A stretch of 64,000 nt of DNA from Ardenticatenaceae bacterium. Its GTDB lineage: Bacteria > Chloroflexota > Anaerolineae > Promineifilales > Promineifilaceae. The stretch lies in assembly GCA_011525915.1 (NCBI GenBank), contig WYBM01000035.1, forward strand, positions 1-64,000, read 5' to 3'. Below are positions 42,297-50,896 of the stretch, piece by piece. The number at the start of each line of letters is the position of its first letter. The first letter of the stretch is position 1. Both the position numbers and the translations under genes were made by a program. The notes beneath the pieces are model-generated. The model was given only the letters and a program-made list of their open reading frames with translations. It did no database searches and was not told the DNA's origin.

Positions 42297-42554
42297 ATGG
42301 CTCATAAAAAAGGGGCCGGTTCGAGTAAAAACGGCCGTGACAGTAATTCCAAGCGACTAGGCGTGAAGCGGTATGGCGGCGAAAGTGTCATTCCAGGGAA
42401 CATTATCTTGCGCCAACGCGGCACCAAGATTAAGCCCGGCGAAAATGTAGGTCTGGGCAAAGATTTTACCATTTATGCCCTGGCCGATGGACAGGTGACG
42501 TTTGAAACGCGGCACGGCCGTAAATACGTCAGCGTCTATCCCGCTGAAAGTTAA
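42297..42554 (+). CDS. rpmA: 50S ribosomal protein L27
   Basis: This 85-residue protein has the canonical N-terminus [27 protein letters not shown], shown here as part of its usual span. The N-terminal residues reach the peptidyl transferase centre. It is 12 bp after rplU with AAGGAG upstream. No long pre-sequence that needs cleavage is present. Confidence 0.95.
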   Translation: MAHKKGAGSSKNGRDSNSKRLGVKRYGGESVIPGNIILRQRGTKIKPGENVGLGKDFTIYALADGQVTFETRHGRKYVSVYPAES

Positions 42555-42569
42555 CCGGGGGCTTACACA

Positions 42570-43016
42570 ATGAAAAGTGATATTCATCCTAAATGGTACC
42601 CTGAAGCTAAAGTGCTTGTGGAAGGTGAAGTTGTCATGACCGTTGGCTCCACCGTTCCGGAAATCCGCGTGGAAATTTGGTCAGGCACTCATCCGTTTTA
42701 TACCGGTCAGCAGCGGTTGGTAGACACAGAAGGGCAGGTTGATCGCTTCATGCGCCGCTTGCAGAAGCGTGATTCTATGATGAAGCAGACCGAAACACAG
42801 AAAGAAAAAGCCAAACCGGTCAATCTTTCTGTCGATGCCATGTCGTTGGGCACTCGCGCCGAAAAAGCGCTGGAAGAAGCCGGCGTGACCACTGTGGGTG
42901 ACGTGCTTAATCTTTTGGCCCAAGGTGATGATGCCTTGCTGGCTTTGCCCGGTATTGGTCAAAAAGCGCTCATTGACATTAAGCGTTTCCTGCGCGCCGA
43001 AGAGTTGATTGACTAA
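42570..43016 (+). CDS. rpmE: Ribosomal protein L31 fused to an alpha-CTD-like HhH domain
   Basis: This 148-residue protein has an L31 domain (about 1-70, opening [15 protein letters not shown], with [20 protein letters not shown]). The four zinc Cys are absent (the C-minus form). A charged linker leads to a C-terminal domain (about 88-148, [20 protein letters not shown] through [16 protein letters not shown]) that reads like the RNA polymerase alpha C-terminal domain or a helix-hairpin-helix. Normal L31 has about 70-90 residues. The fusion could tie ribosome and RNA polymerase, or simply bind rRNA. It follows rpmA by 15 bp. Confidence 0.87.
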   Translation: MKSDIHPKWYPEAKVLVEGEVVMTVGSTVPEIRVEIWSGTHPFYTGQQRLVDTEGQVDRFMRRLQKRDSMMKQTETQKEKAKPVNLSVDAMSLGTRAEKALEEAGVTTVGDVLNLLAQGDDALLALPGIGQKALIDIKRFLRAEELID

Positions 43017-43044
43017 CGATTAGCGTTCAGATCTGAGAGAGTAT

Positions 43045-43139
43045 AGTAGCAGTCATCAGAAGTCAGTAACCAGTGTTCAGTGGACATTGACGGGCTGTTA
43101 GGCCCTACTGAAAACTGACCACTGACGACTGAAAACTGA
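43045..43139. repeat. 95-bp ACTGA-type repeat, unit 1
   Basis: This copy is identical in all 95 bases to 43144-43238. It carries CAGTGTTCAGTGGACATTGA, GGCTGTTAGGCCC and three ACTGA-type terminal repeats. The two units are 99 bp apart start to start. Confidence 0.9.
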
Positions 43140-43143
43140 TTCC

Positions 43144-43238
43144 AGTAGCAGTCATCAGAAGTCAGTAACCAGTGTTCAGTGGACATTGACGGGCTGTTAG
43201 GCCCTACTGAAAACTGACCACTGACGACTGAAAACTGA
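43144..43238. repeat. 95-bp ACTGA-type repeat, unit 2
   Basis: This is the second perfect unit of the tandem pair. The absence of any difference points to a recent duplication or gene conversion. A diverged copy is at 751-860. Confidence 0.9.
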
Positions 43239-43266
43239 ACTAGAAACCTGACAGATCTCTCTGATA

Positions 43267-43302
43267 AAAAGGGCAGATACGGCAACGTGTCTGCCTTTTC
43301 TT
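43267..43302 (+). terminator. Terminator of the ribosomal protein operon
   Basis: The 9-bp stem GGCAGATAC/GTGTCTGCC (one G-T pair) with a 6-nt loop is followed by TTTTCTT. It lies between the duplicated repeat and tdk. Confidence 0.8.
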
Positions 43303-43352
43303 GTTTATAGACCATCTTGTTATGGGCGGCTGCTTAAGCTTAAGGAGGCTCA

Positions 43353-43943
43353 ATGGCCAAACATACCCGAGGCCGGGTTGAAGTGATTTGTGGCAGTATG
43401 TTTAGTGGCAAGACGGAGGAACTCATTCGCCGCTTGCGCCGGGCGCGTATTGCCAAACAGAAAGTGCAGGTGTTTAAGCCGGTGATTGATGATCGTTATC
43501 ATGGGGAACGGGTAACGTCCCATAATGGCCTGGCGTTTGAAGCCCAACCGGTGCAGTGGGCACATGACATCATTGCCCAATTGGCGCCAGACACGACCGT
43601 GGTCGCCATTGATGAGGTTCAGTTTTTTGAAACGGCCGTTGTCGAAATTTGCGATATACTGGCTAACCAGGGCAAACGTGTTATCTGTGCCGGACTGGAT
43701 ATGGACTTCCGCGGGGAGCCATTTGGCCCCATGCCTGACCTCATTGCCCGCGCCGAGATGATAGATAAACTGCACGCCATTTGTGTAGTGTGCGGCGAAG
43801 AAGCCAGCCGCACCCAACGCCTTATTGACGGCCGTCCGGCGGCTTGTGATGATCCCATTGTGCTGGTGGGTGCGGCCGAAGTCTATGAAGCCCGTTGCCG
43901 CCGCTGCCACCAGGTAGGGGAAGCCCATCATGAACAGGTGTAA
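43353..43943 (+). CDS. tdk: Thymidine kinase
   Basis: This 196-residue type II enzyme has Walker [10 protein letters not shown] (about 14-22), the acid-metal motif DEVQFF and [12 protein letters not shown]. Zinc-binding Cys pairs appear as CVVC and CRRC, and the lasso loop as [15 protein letters not shown]. It makes dTMP from thymidine with ATP in the salvage pathway. It starts at 43353 behind AAGGAGG and is followed 21 bp later by hpt, giving a small nucleotide salvage operon. Confidence 0.95.
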   Translation: MAKHTRGRVEVICGSMFSGKTEELIRRLRRARIAKQKVQVFKPVIDDRYHGERVTSHNGLAFEAQPVQWAHDIIAQLAPDTTVVAIDEVQFFETAVVEICDILANQGKRVICAGLDMDFRGEPFGPMPDLIARAEMIDKLHAICVVCGEEASRTQRLIDGRPAACDDPIVLVGAAEVYEARCRRCHQVGEAHHEQV

Positions 43944-43964
43944 TTGCCTTAATCAACAGTGTCT

Positions 43965-44546
43965 ATGCATACCATGAATGTACTCATCCCCAATTTATAC
44001 GATCATATTGACCGGGTATTTATCAGTGAAAGCCAGATTCAGGCACGGATCGGTGAATTGGTGGCTCAGATCGAGGCCGATTATGCCAGCGTAGCTGACT
44101 TGCTGCTCATTTGTGTGTTAAAAGGTGGGTACATTTTCCTGGGTGACCTGAGCCGGGCATTGTCACGGCCGCATTCCCTGGATTTTATGGGAGTATCCAG
44201 TTACCGTGGCGGCACACGCAGCAGCGGTGCGGTACAGATCATCATGGACCTGAAGCAGCCTATTGACGGCCGTCATATTTTGTTGGTAGAAGACATTATT
44301 GACAGCGGCCGTACCCTCAGTTATTTGCGCCAGAACCTGTTGGCCCGTCAGCCAGCCTCGCTAAAGATTTGCACACTGCTCAACAAACCCTCACGCCGCG
44401 AAGCGGATGTACCCGTTGATTACATAGGGTTTGACATTCCTGATGAGTTTGTGGTTGGTTACGGCCTGGACTTTGATGAGTTGTATCGAAATTTGCCTTT
44501 TATTGCGATTCTTAAGCCAGAACGTTTTGCTCATCTTCTTGAATGA
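43965..44546 (+). CDS. hpt: Hypoxanthine (guanine) phosphoribosyltransferase
   Basis: This 193-residue enzyme has the PRPP-binding motif ILLVEDIIDSGRTLSYL, the LKGGYIFLGDL loop and the substrate segment VDYIGFDIPDEFVVGYG. It makes IMP or GMP from the free base. The start is uncertain between GTG 43959, ATG 43965 and ATG 43974, as no Shine-Dalgarno is visible. It lies directly behind tdk. Confidence 0.93.
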   Translation: MHTMNVLIPNLYDHIDRVFISESQIQARIGELVAQIEADYASVADLLLICVLKGGYIFLGDLSRALSRPHSLDFMGVSSYRGGTRSSGAVQIIMDLKQPIDGRHILLVEDIIDSGRTLSYLRQNLLARQPASLKICTLLNKPSRREADVPVDYIGFDIPDEFVVGYGLDFDELYRNLPFIAILKPERFAHLLE

Positions 44547-44613
44547 CGTATCATGTGCATTAGATTCCTGAGGTAAGAGGCAGTAACACCAGCTCATTGG
44601 GACCAATCATCTT

Positions 44614-46227
44614 GTGAATGATTTATCTCCTTATGCAGGGCGATGGGTTGCCCTGGTAGATGAAGAAGTAGCCGGGGTGGGGACCACGGCCGTGGCAGCC
44701 GCCCATGCCGCCCGCCGCAGCCGCCCCCGTGACCGCTTTCAGATACAGTACGTGGAACCACCCGGCGGCTACCCCTTGATCTTGCCACCATTGATGGACA
44801 GGCTGCGGCCGTTGTTGGCCCAGGAAGCACAGCCCGTTTACCTGGTGGGGGGTACCGTCCGTGACGCCCTGATAGGGCAGGTGAGTGGTGACCTGGACTT
44901 TGTGCTGCCGACGGGCGCCGTCAAGCTTTCCTTTCGGGTCGCTGACGCTCTGGGCATACCGGCATACGTACTGGATAAAGAGCGTGACGCCGGGCGAGTG
45001 GTTTTGCCAGACAGCCATACGTACCTGGATTTTACCTGTTTTCGGGGGCCGGATTTAGAGGCAGACCTGCGCGACCGTGACTTTACCATTAACGCCATGG
45101 CTATGCCGGTGGCGGCCCACACGGATGCCAGCCTGATTGATCCTACCGGAGGGATCGCTGATTTACGCGCTGGTCTTGTTCGTCATATTCACGGCCGTTC
45201 CCTGTTGGATGACCCGGTGCGTGCCTTGCGAGGGCTGCGGTTGGCCCTGCGCCTTCGTTTTGCCCTGGCCCCAGACACGGCCGTGGCCATCACCGAAGCG
45301 GCGCCGGCCCTGCATACCTGCGCCACCGAGCGTATCCGCGATGAACTGCTCAAACTGCTGCAGACCAGCCAGCCAGACACGGCCGTACACCAGATGCACA
45401 CCCTGGGCTTGCTGCCCGTGATCTTGCCAGAGATGGCAGCCTGCGCCGGTGTTACGCAGTCACCGCCGCATAAGGAAGACGTACTTCACCACACCATTTC
45501 CACCTTGCGTTGGCTGGTGGTGCTTGAACAGAGTTTCGCCGGGCATGGCGTTCCAGAAGTGGCGGCCGTCCGCACAAAATTGGCCCCTTATGAGGCAAAA
45601 TTACAGCTCCACTGGCAGCGTATGGTAGATGGTGGCTTAGACGGCCGTACCCTGCTGCGGCTGGGGGCACTGTATCATGATGTGGGCAAGCCGCCAACCA
45701 GAACGGTAGCAAGTGACGGCCGTGTTCGTTTCTTGAACCATGACAAGGTGGGGGCAGACATTACCGCGCGCCAGCTGCACCACCTGGTGTTAAGCAATCA
45801 GGCAGCAGCCTATGTGCAGCATATTGTTGCCGGGCACATGCGGCCCCTGCTGCTTAGCCAGGCGGGGCCAACCCTTTCGCGCCGGGCTGTTTACCGCTAT
45901 TTTCGGGCCACGGGTGGCGCTGGGTTGGATGTGGCTGTACTTTCCCTGGCTGATCATCTGGCTACCTATGATGGCCCTGGTGATGCGGCCGCCTGGGAAA
46001 CCCTGGTGTCGATTGTGGCTCAATTGTTTACCCATTACTTCGAACACCACGAAGAAACCGTAGCACCACCGCCGCTGGTGAACGGCCGTGATCTCATGAC
46101 AGAGCTCCACCTGCCACCCGGCCCTGAAGTAGGTCGCCTGCTGCGCCTCATTCAAGAAGCCCAGGCCGCGGGCGAAGTTCATACCCGCGAACAAGCGATT
46201 CAGCTGGCACACCAAAGCACACATTAA
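44614..46227 (+). CDS. CCA-adding tRNA nucleotidyltransferase with DUF5678-like N-terminus and HD domain
   Basis: This 537-residue protein starts at GTG 44614. It has an N-terminal unit of about 50 residues resembling DUF5678 (PYAGRWVALVDEEVAGVG). A class II nucleotidyltransferase domain follows (about 75-200, YLVGGTVRDALIG and the acid pair in DLDFVLP, then DRDFTINAMAM), then the RNA-binding helical region with RIRDELLKLL and an HD phosphohydrolase-like domain (YHDVGKPPTR, about 350). It adds CCA, or A only, to tRNA 3' ends, or adds poly(A); sequence alone does not choose. The N-terminal addition is unusual. Confidence 0.85.
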   Translation: MNDLSPYAGRWVALVDEEVAGVGTTAVAAAHAARRSRPRDRFQIQYVEPPGGYPLILPPLMDRLRPLLAQEAQPVYLVGGTVRDALIGQVSGDLDFVLPTGAVKLSFRVADALGIPAYVLDKERDAGRVVLPDSHTYLDFTCFRGPDLEADLRDRDFTINAMAMPVAAHTDASLIDPTGGIADLRAGLVRHIHGRSLLDDPVRALRGLRLALRLRFALAPDTAVAITEAAPALHTCATERIRDELLKLLQTSQPDTAVHQMHTLGLLPVILPEMAACAGVTQSPPHKEDVLHHTISTLRWLVVLEQSFAGHGVPEVAAVRTKLAPYEAKLQLHWQRMVDGGLDGRTLLRLGALYHDVGKPPTRTVASDGRVRFLNHDKVGADITARQLHHLVLSNQAAAYVQHIVAGHMRPLLLSQAGPTLSRRAVYRYFRATGGAGLDVAVLSLADHLATYDGPGDAAAWETLVSIVAQLFTHYFEHHEETVAPPPLVNGRDLMTELHLPPGPEVGRLLRLIQEAQAAGEVHTREQAIQLAHQSTH

Positions 46228-46331
46228 TCATAAGCATAAGCAATTACCCCTTACTTATTAAAAACGATATACTTCGATTATTATTTTCATCTACAAAACA
46301 ATATCCCCACCACACGAAACAGGAGGCTATC

Positions 46332-47621
46332 ATGAGCGAAGATACTCTGACAATTACTGATAATCGCACCGGGCGAACGTATGAAATCCCTGTTGAAAAC
46401 GACACCATCAAAGCGATGAATCTGCGACAGATCAAAGTTAATGATGATGATTTTGGCATGATGAGCTACGACCCGGGTTTCACCAACACCGCCTCTACCA
46501 GGAGTACCATTACCTATATTGACGGCGTCAAAGGCATCTTGCGGTATCGCGGGTACCCCATTGAGCAGTTGGCAGAACATTCCAACTACCTGGAGGTGGC
46601 GTACCTCATCCTTTTTGGTGAACTGCCAACGAAAGAGCAGTACCAAGTTTGGGAATATGATATTTTGCACCATACCTTTGTGCATGAAAATATCAAACAA
46701 CTGATGCACGCTTTCCGGCACGATGCTCACCCCATGGGTATGTTTATTGCCACCGTAGCCGCTATGTCTACTTTTTACCCTGAAGGGCGCAACATTCATG
46801 ACCAGGACACACGCATGAAGCAAATTCAGCGGCTTATTGCCAAAGTGCCCACGGTGGCGGCCTTTTCCTACCGGCACAGCCGGGGCCTGCCCTATGTCTA
46901 CCCGGACAATGACCTTAGTTACACCGGCAATTTCTTAAATATGCTGGATAAAATGACGCAGGTGCGGTATGAACCAGACCCCGTGCTGGAACGTGCCTTA
47001 GACGTGCTTTTTATTTTGCATGCTGACCACGAGCAAAACTGCGGTACGGCCGCGATGCGTGTCATTGGCTCCAGCCACACTGACCCTTACACGGCTATGG
47101 CTGGCGCGGCGGCGGCCCTTTATGGCCCCCTGCATGGCGGTGCAAACGAGGCCGTGCTGCGCATGTTGCTGGAAATTGGCGATGTGCAGCATATACCACA
47201 GTTTATTAAAGATGTGAAAAACCGGGAACGGCTGCTGATGGGCTTTGGGCATCGTGTCTATAAAAATTATGACCCCCGGGCGCGTATCATTAAGCGTATT
47301 GCCGATGAAGTCTTTGAGGTGACGGGGAAAAATCCGTTGCTGGCCATTGCGCTGGAATTGGAGCGTATTGCCCTGGAAGACGAATTTTTCGTAGAGCGCA
47401 ACCTGTACCCGAATGTAGACTTTTATTCAGGCATCATTTACCAGGCAATGCGCTTTCCCATTGCCATGTTCCCGGTGTTGTTTGCCATTCCACGTACGGT
47501 GGGCTGGCTGTCACAGTGGGTAGAAATGTTGAATGATCCGGAGCAAAGAATAGCCCGGCCCCGCCAGATGTACCTGGGTGAAGAAAAACGGGACTTTGTC
47601 CCACTGGCCGAACGAGGGTAA
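46332..47621 (+). CDS. gltA: Citrate synthase
   Basis: This 429-residue type II citrate synthase condenses acetyl-CoA and oxaloacetate in the TCA cycle. The key residues are in HADHEQNCGTAAMRVIGSS (first His), GPLHGGANEAVLRML (second His) and GFGHRVYKNYDPRA; the catalytic Asp lies in VDFYSGIIYQAM. The length and order are normal. The start at 46332 has AGGAGG. A strong terminator built from two ACGGCCGT palindromes follows at 47651. Confidence 0.95.
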   Translation: MSEDTLTITDNRTGRTYEIPVENDTIKAMNLRQIKVNDDDFGMMSYDPGFTNTASTRSTITYIDGVKGILRYRGYPIEQLAEHSNYLEVAYLILFGELPTKEQYQVWEYDILHHTFVHENIKQLMHAFRHDAHPMGMFIATVAAMSTFYPEGRNIHDQDTRMKQIQRLIAKVPTVAAFSYRHSRGLPYVYPDNDLSYTGNFLNMLDKMTQVRYEPDPVLERALDVLFILHADHEQNCGTAAMRVIGSSHTDPYTAMAGAAAALYGPLHGGANEAVLRMLLEIGDVQHIPQFIKDVKNRERLLMGFGHRVYKNYDPRARIIKRIADEVFEVTGKNPLLAIALELERIALEDEFFVERNLYPNVDFYSGIIYQAMRFPIAMFPVLFAIPRTVGWLSQWVEMLNDPEQRIARPRQMYLGEEKRDFVPLAERG

Positions 47622-47650
47622 AGTCATCGTTAAATTCTGCAGCAGCTCTA

Positions 47651-47690
47651 AAACACGGCCGTTTCCCCTGGGGAAACGGCCGTGTTTTTT
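47651..47690 (+). terminator. Terminator built from two ACGGCCGT palindromes
   Basis: A 17-bp perfect stem (47651-47667 with 47671-47687) has a 3-nt loop and a following T6 run. Each arm contains one ACGGCCGT. It lies 30 bp past the gltA stop. Confidence 0.95.
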
Positions 47691-47722
47691 GTTGACTTGT
47701 CGGTGGGGCTTGGACTTTTGCC

Positions 47723-47728
47723 TATAAT
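47723..47728 (+). promoter_or_regulatory. -10 box of a likely leaderless promoter
   Basis: TATAAT ends six bases before the ATG at 47735, so the transcript start would coincide with the start codon. The only TTGACT nearby is 25 bases upstream, too far for a standard -35. Confidence 0.5.
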
Positions 47729-47734
47729 CTACTT

Positions 47735-50062
47735 ATGAAATGGGTGCAATACTATCATCGGCAAAGTCTGCGTACCAAATTGGTGTTTGCTTTTATGCTG
47801 ACAGTGTCTATCCCCCTGGTGGGGGCCAGTCTATATGGCAACTGGATCACCAGCCAGGTGCTGCAATCCCGTGCTGTGGAGGCGACCCAGGCAGATTTGC
47901 GCCTGCGCCGCTTACAAATGGAAGAAGCCCTGCGTGGTGTAGAGCAAGACCTGTTGTTCCTTAGCCAGATGAACTCCATGACGGCGCTGCTTAACGAGCG
48001 TACACTAGACAACCTGGCCCGTGTCCAGGTGGATTTTGCCGATTTTGTTGTTACCCATCCCTCTGTTTTTCAGGCTCGTTATCTGGACGAAACGGGGATG
48101 GAAGTGGTGCGTATTGATGCCGGACCTGAAGGCGCCAGCCTGGTTCCGCCACCGCACTTACAAAACAAGGCCGACCGTTATTACTTTACCCACACCATGA
48201 CCATGCCTCTGGGTGGCGTTTATATTTCGCCCATAGACTTGAACCGGGAATTTAGCCGAATTCAGCAGCCGCATACACCCACTATTCGTTATGCTACGCC
48301 CGTTTTTGCCGCCGACGGCCGTCGTGTTGGCATTGTTATCTTAAACCTGTATGCAGAGCCGCTGCTGCAATTTGCCAGAGGGGAAAAACTGGCGCTGACA
48401 GATGACGAGGGGTATTTTCTGACTCACCCGGATCCAGCGCTGGTGTGGGGCGGCCCATCTGACCTGAACACCAACGTGGGCGCGTTTACCATTTACCCGG
48501 AAGCGTGGCCACAAGTTCGCCAGCGTGATGTTGGTGTGATTACCCCTCAACCAGAGAATTGGGGGCAGGCCGTATGGGAATTTTTGATGCCGGTGCAGTC
48601 AGTAAATGACACCCGCCGTGTCCTGGCATATGAAGTGGTACAAGGTGGTAACAATCAATGGCATCTTATCGTGGACATGCCCCGCGCCAGTTTGTTTGCT
48701 TCCGTTTCCGCCTTTCGGGTCACGGCCGTGTTTATTATTCTTTGGGCACTGTTTATTGCGGCAATGATGGCTGTTGCCTTTTCTAGACAGTTAACCGACC
48801 CTATCCGCCGACTGACGGCTGATGTGCGCCAGTTTGGCCAGAAACGAGGCTTGTATTTAACCTGGCGCAAAAACTCTGCTGCTCCTTCAAATAATGAGAT
48901 TGAGACCCTGACATTTGCCTTTTATGACATGTCGACGGCTTTAGACCAGCACATGTTGCAGCTTTCAAAGCTAAACCTGGCCGGCCACCATATTGCCGCC
49001 CGCCTGGAAAAGCCAGAACTCTTAACGGCCGTAGCGACAGCCATACGCCGCCTTTTCCCGGTAGATTACTTCGTTCTCACCCTGGAAGGTAATGTCCTCT
49101 ATCGTGAAGGAGAGGCGAGTTGGGCCGCCTACCGCCATGAGCGGCTGACCCAGACGTTAATGCAAGACGCTCTGGATGCCGGTAACTGGACCATCATGGC
49201 CTTGTCTGCAGCCACACGGCCGTCTGGTTTTGTCTGCAGCGCCCCCATCTGTGTGGCCGGGCGGTTGGGGCTGATGGAGCTGTACGGCCGTGCCCCAATG
49301 CTTGGAGACAACATGACCGGTGAATTACTGGCCACGCTGGCCGTCCAGGTATCTGTGGCCCTGGAGAATGCAGAACTCGTAGCCCATCTGGCGCAGCGGC
49401 GAGCAGATTTGCAGACGCTGCTGGCGCAGTTGATGAATGCGCAGGAAGAGGAACGACGCCGGATCGCCTATGACATTCATGACGGACTGATTCAAATGTT
49501 GGTGGGGGTGCGGCTGCAACTGGTGAACTTTACCGCCGACCGGGAACGTGACGTCGTGCGGGCCACTGCCTCTCTGCAAAAAGGGATCGAGGGTCTGGGG
49601 AACTCAATTGTAGAAGCGCGCCGCATTATTGAGGGGCTGCGGCCGGCGGCGCTGGATGATCTGGGGCTGGTAGCTACCATCCATTATGCGGGCGAAGAGG
49701 CCGCGGCTGCCTGCGGCTGTACCCTAATGTTTACGGCCAACGTGCCTGACGGCCGTCTGCCGCCCACCCTAGAAACGACCGCCTTTCGCATTATGCAAGA
49801 AGCGATCACCAATGCCCGCAAATATGCCCAGATGACCTGTCTGTCCATTACCCTCAAGCAGGAAAACGCCCGTTTATACGTTGAAGTGCGGGACGACGGT
49901 CAGGGCTTTGACCTGGACCAGGTGGTGACGACCAGGGAAGGTGGGTTTGGTCTGCGCAGTATGCAGGAGCGGGCGCGCCTTATGGGCGGCAAATGTACCA
50001 TTGTCAGTGAACCGGGGCGGGGTACGGCCGTGCAACTCACCTTACCGCTCCCTTTAAGCTAA
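47735..50062 (+). CDS. NarX/LiaS-type sensor histidine kinase with dCache and GAF regions
   Basis: This 775-residue membrane kinase has helices at about 17-37 and 325-347 framing an extracellular sensor of Cache type (about 40-320). HAMP (about 350-400), a GAF-like region (about 420-550) and a HisKA_3 dimerisation domain with His582 (RRIAYDIHDGLIQM) follow, then a HATPase (DDGQGFDLDQV, GGFGLRSMQERA). The partner response regulator starts 9 bp downstream. It faces the idr-like gene cluster and may control it, though no binding site can be named. The start ATG follows a -10 box directly. Confidence 0.9.
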   Translation: MKWVQYYHRQSLRTKLVFAFMLTVSIPLVGASLYGNWITSQVLQSRAVEATQADLRLRRLQMEEALRGVEQDLLFLSQMNSMTALLNERTLDNLARVQVDFADFVVTHPSVFQARYLDETGMEVVRIDAGPEGASLVPPPHLQNKADRYYFTHTMTMPLGGVYISPIDLNREFSRIQQPHTPTIRYATPVFAADGRRVGIVILNLYAEPLLQFARGEKLALTDDEGYFLTHPDPALVWGGPSDLNTNVGAFTIYPEAWPQVRQRDVGVITPQPENWGQAVWEFLMPVQSVNDTRRVLAYEVVQGGNNQWHLIVDMPRASLFASVSAFRVTAVFIILWALFIAAMMAVAFSRQLTDPIRRLTADVRQFGQKRGLYLTWRKNSAAPSNNEIETLTFAFYDMSTALDQHMLQLSKLNLAGHHIAARLEKPELLTAVATAIRRLFPVDYFVLTLEGNVLYREGEASWAAYRHERLTQTLMQDALDAGNWTIMALSAATRPSGFVCSAPICVAGRLGLMELYGRAPMLGDNMTGELLATLAVQVSVALENAELVAHLAQRRADLQTLLAQLMNAQEEERRRIAYDIHDGLIQMLVGVRLQLVNFTADRERDVVRATASLQKGIEGLGNSIVEARRIIEGLRPAALDDLGLVATIHYAGEEAAAACGCTLMFTANVPDGRLPPTLETTAFRIMQEAITNARKYAQMTCLSITLKQENARLYVEVRDDGQGFDLDQVVTTREGGFGLRSMQERARLMGGKCTIVSEPGRGTAVQLTLPLPLS

Positions 50063-50071
50063 AATAGCGGC

Positions 50072-50734
50072 ATGGCAAAATCAATCACGGTACTCATTGC
50101 GGATGATCATGGCGTTGTACGTGAAGGCTTGCGAGCCATGCTGGAACGTGAAGGTTTCCAGGTAGTGGCCGAAGCAAGTACCGGTCGTGAAGCCATTGAA
50201 CAGGTGAGTGCTCACAATCCCCAGGTGGTATTGCTGGATATTCGCATGCCTGATCTAGATGGCTTGCAAGCCCTGGCCGCCATCAAAGAGGCGCATCCGC
50301 ATACGGCCGTTATCATGCTCACTTCCCACACCTACCCGGCGTATCTGGCCCGTGCCGTGGCTTATGGCGCGGCCGGTTTCCTTTCTAAAGAAGTAGACCC
50401 GGCTAAAATTCCGGCGACGGTGCGGGCCGCTGCCGAAGGAAATCATTTGCTGGACAGGGAGTTGTTACAGATGGCCCTGGCCACGGCCGTGGCTGACTAC
50501 CCTACCCCCCAGACCACAGCCGAATTTACCCCCACCCCCGATGACCTGTTGACCGAAGCTGAACGGCGCGTCTTGCGCCTGATTGGCCAGGGGCTGGACA
50601 ACACCGCCATCGCCCAATCCCTGCATCTTTCGCCCAACACCATCAAAACCCACGTCCGCCACATCTTTGAAAAGCTGCATGTCTCTGACCGTACCCAGGC
50701 GGCCTTGTGGGCTGTGCGGCACGGTTTTGCCTGA
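50072..50734 (+). CDS. NarL/LuxR-type response regulator
   Basis: This 220-residue protein has a standard receiver (acidic pair in LIADDHG, acceptor Asp56 in VVLLDIRMPD, Lys in FLSKEVD) and a LuxR HTH (LTEAERRVLRLIGQGLDNTAI, about 160-215). The length and motifs are complete, unlike the degenerate regulator at 1054. It is the cognate partner of the kinase at 47735 and lies 162 bp before the peroxidase/molybdoenzyme cluster. Confidence 0.92.
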   Translation: MAKSITVLIADDHGVVREGLRAMLEREGFQVVAEASTGREAIEQVSAHNPQVVLLDIRMPDLDGLQALAAIKEAHPHTAVIMLTSHTYPAYLARAVAYGAAGFLSKEVDPAKIPATVRAAAEGNHLLDRELLQMALATAVADYPTPQTTAEFTPTPDDLLTEAERRVLRLIGQGLDNTAIAQSLHLSPNTIKTHVRHIFEKLHVSDRTQAALWAVRHGFA

Positions 50735-50896
50735 TTGGTTTTGCCTGATTGCCTGTTAAATTCACCCCTCAGGGTGATCCCAATCACCCCACCGTGTGAC
50801 GCGTTTACTCCCTCCTTCTGCCACACTATGGTTTGACCCTAAACTGACCGGTGTTTAACGCCTGTCAAAGTTCAATCCGGAGAAGGAGGTCCCCAT

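Noticed and set aside
43045-43238. CRISPR or insertion sequence
   Set aside because: There are only two full repeats with a 4-bp gap, and no transposase or terminal inverted repeats.
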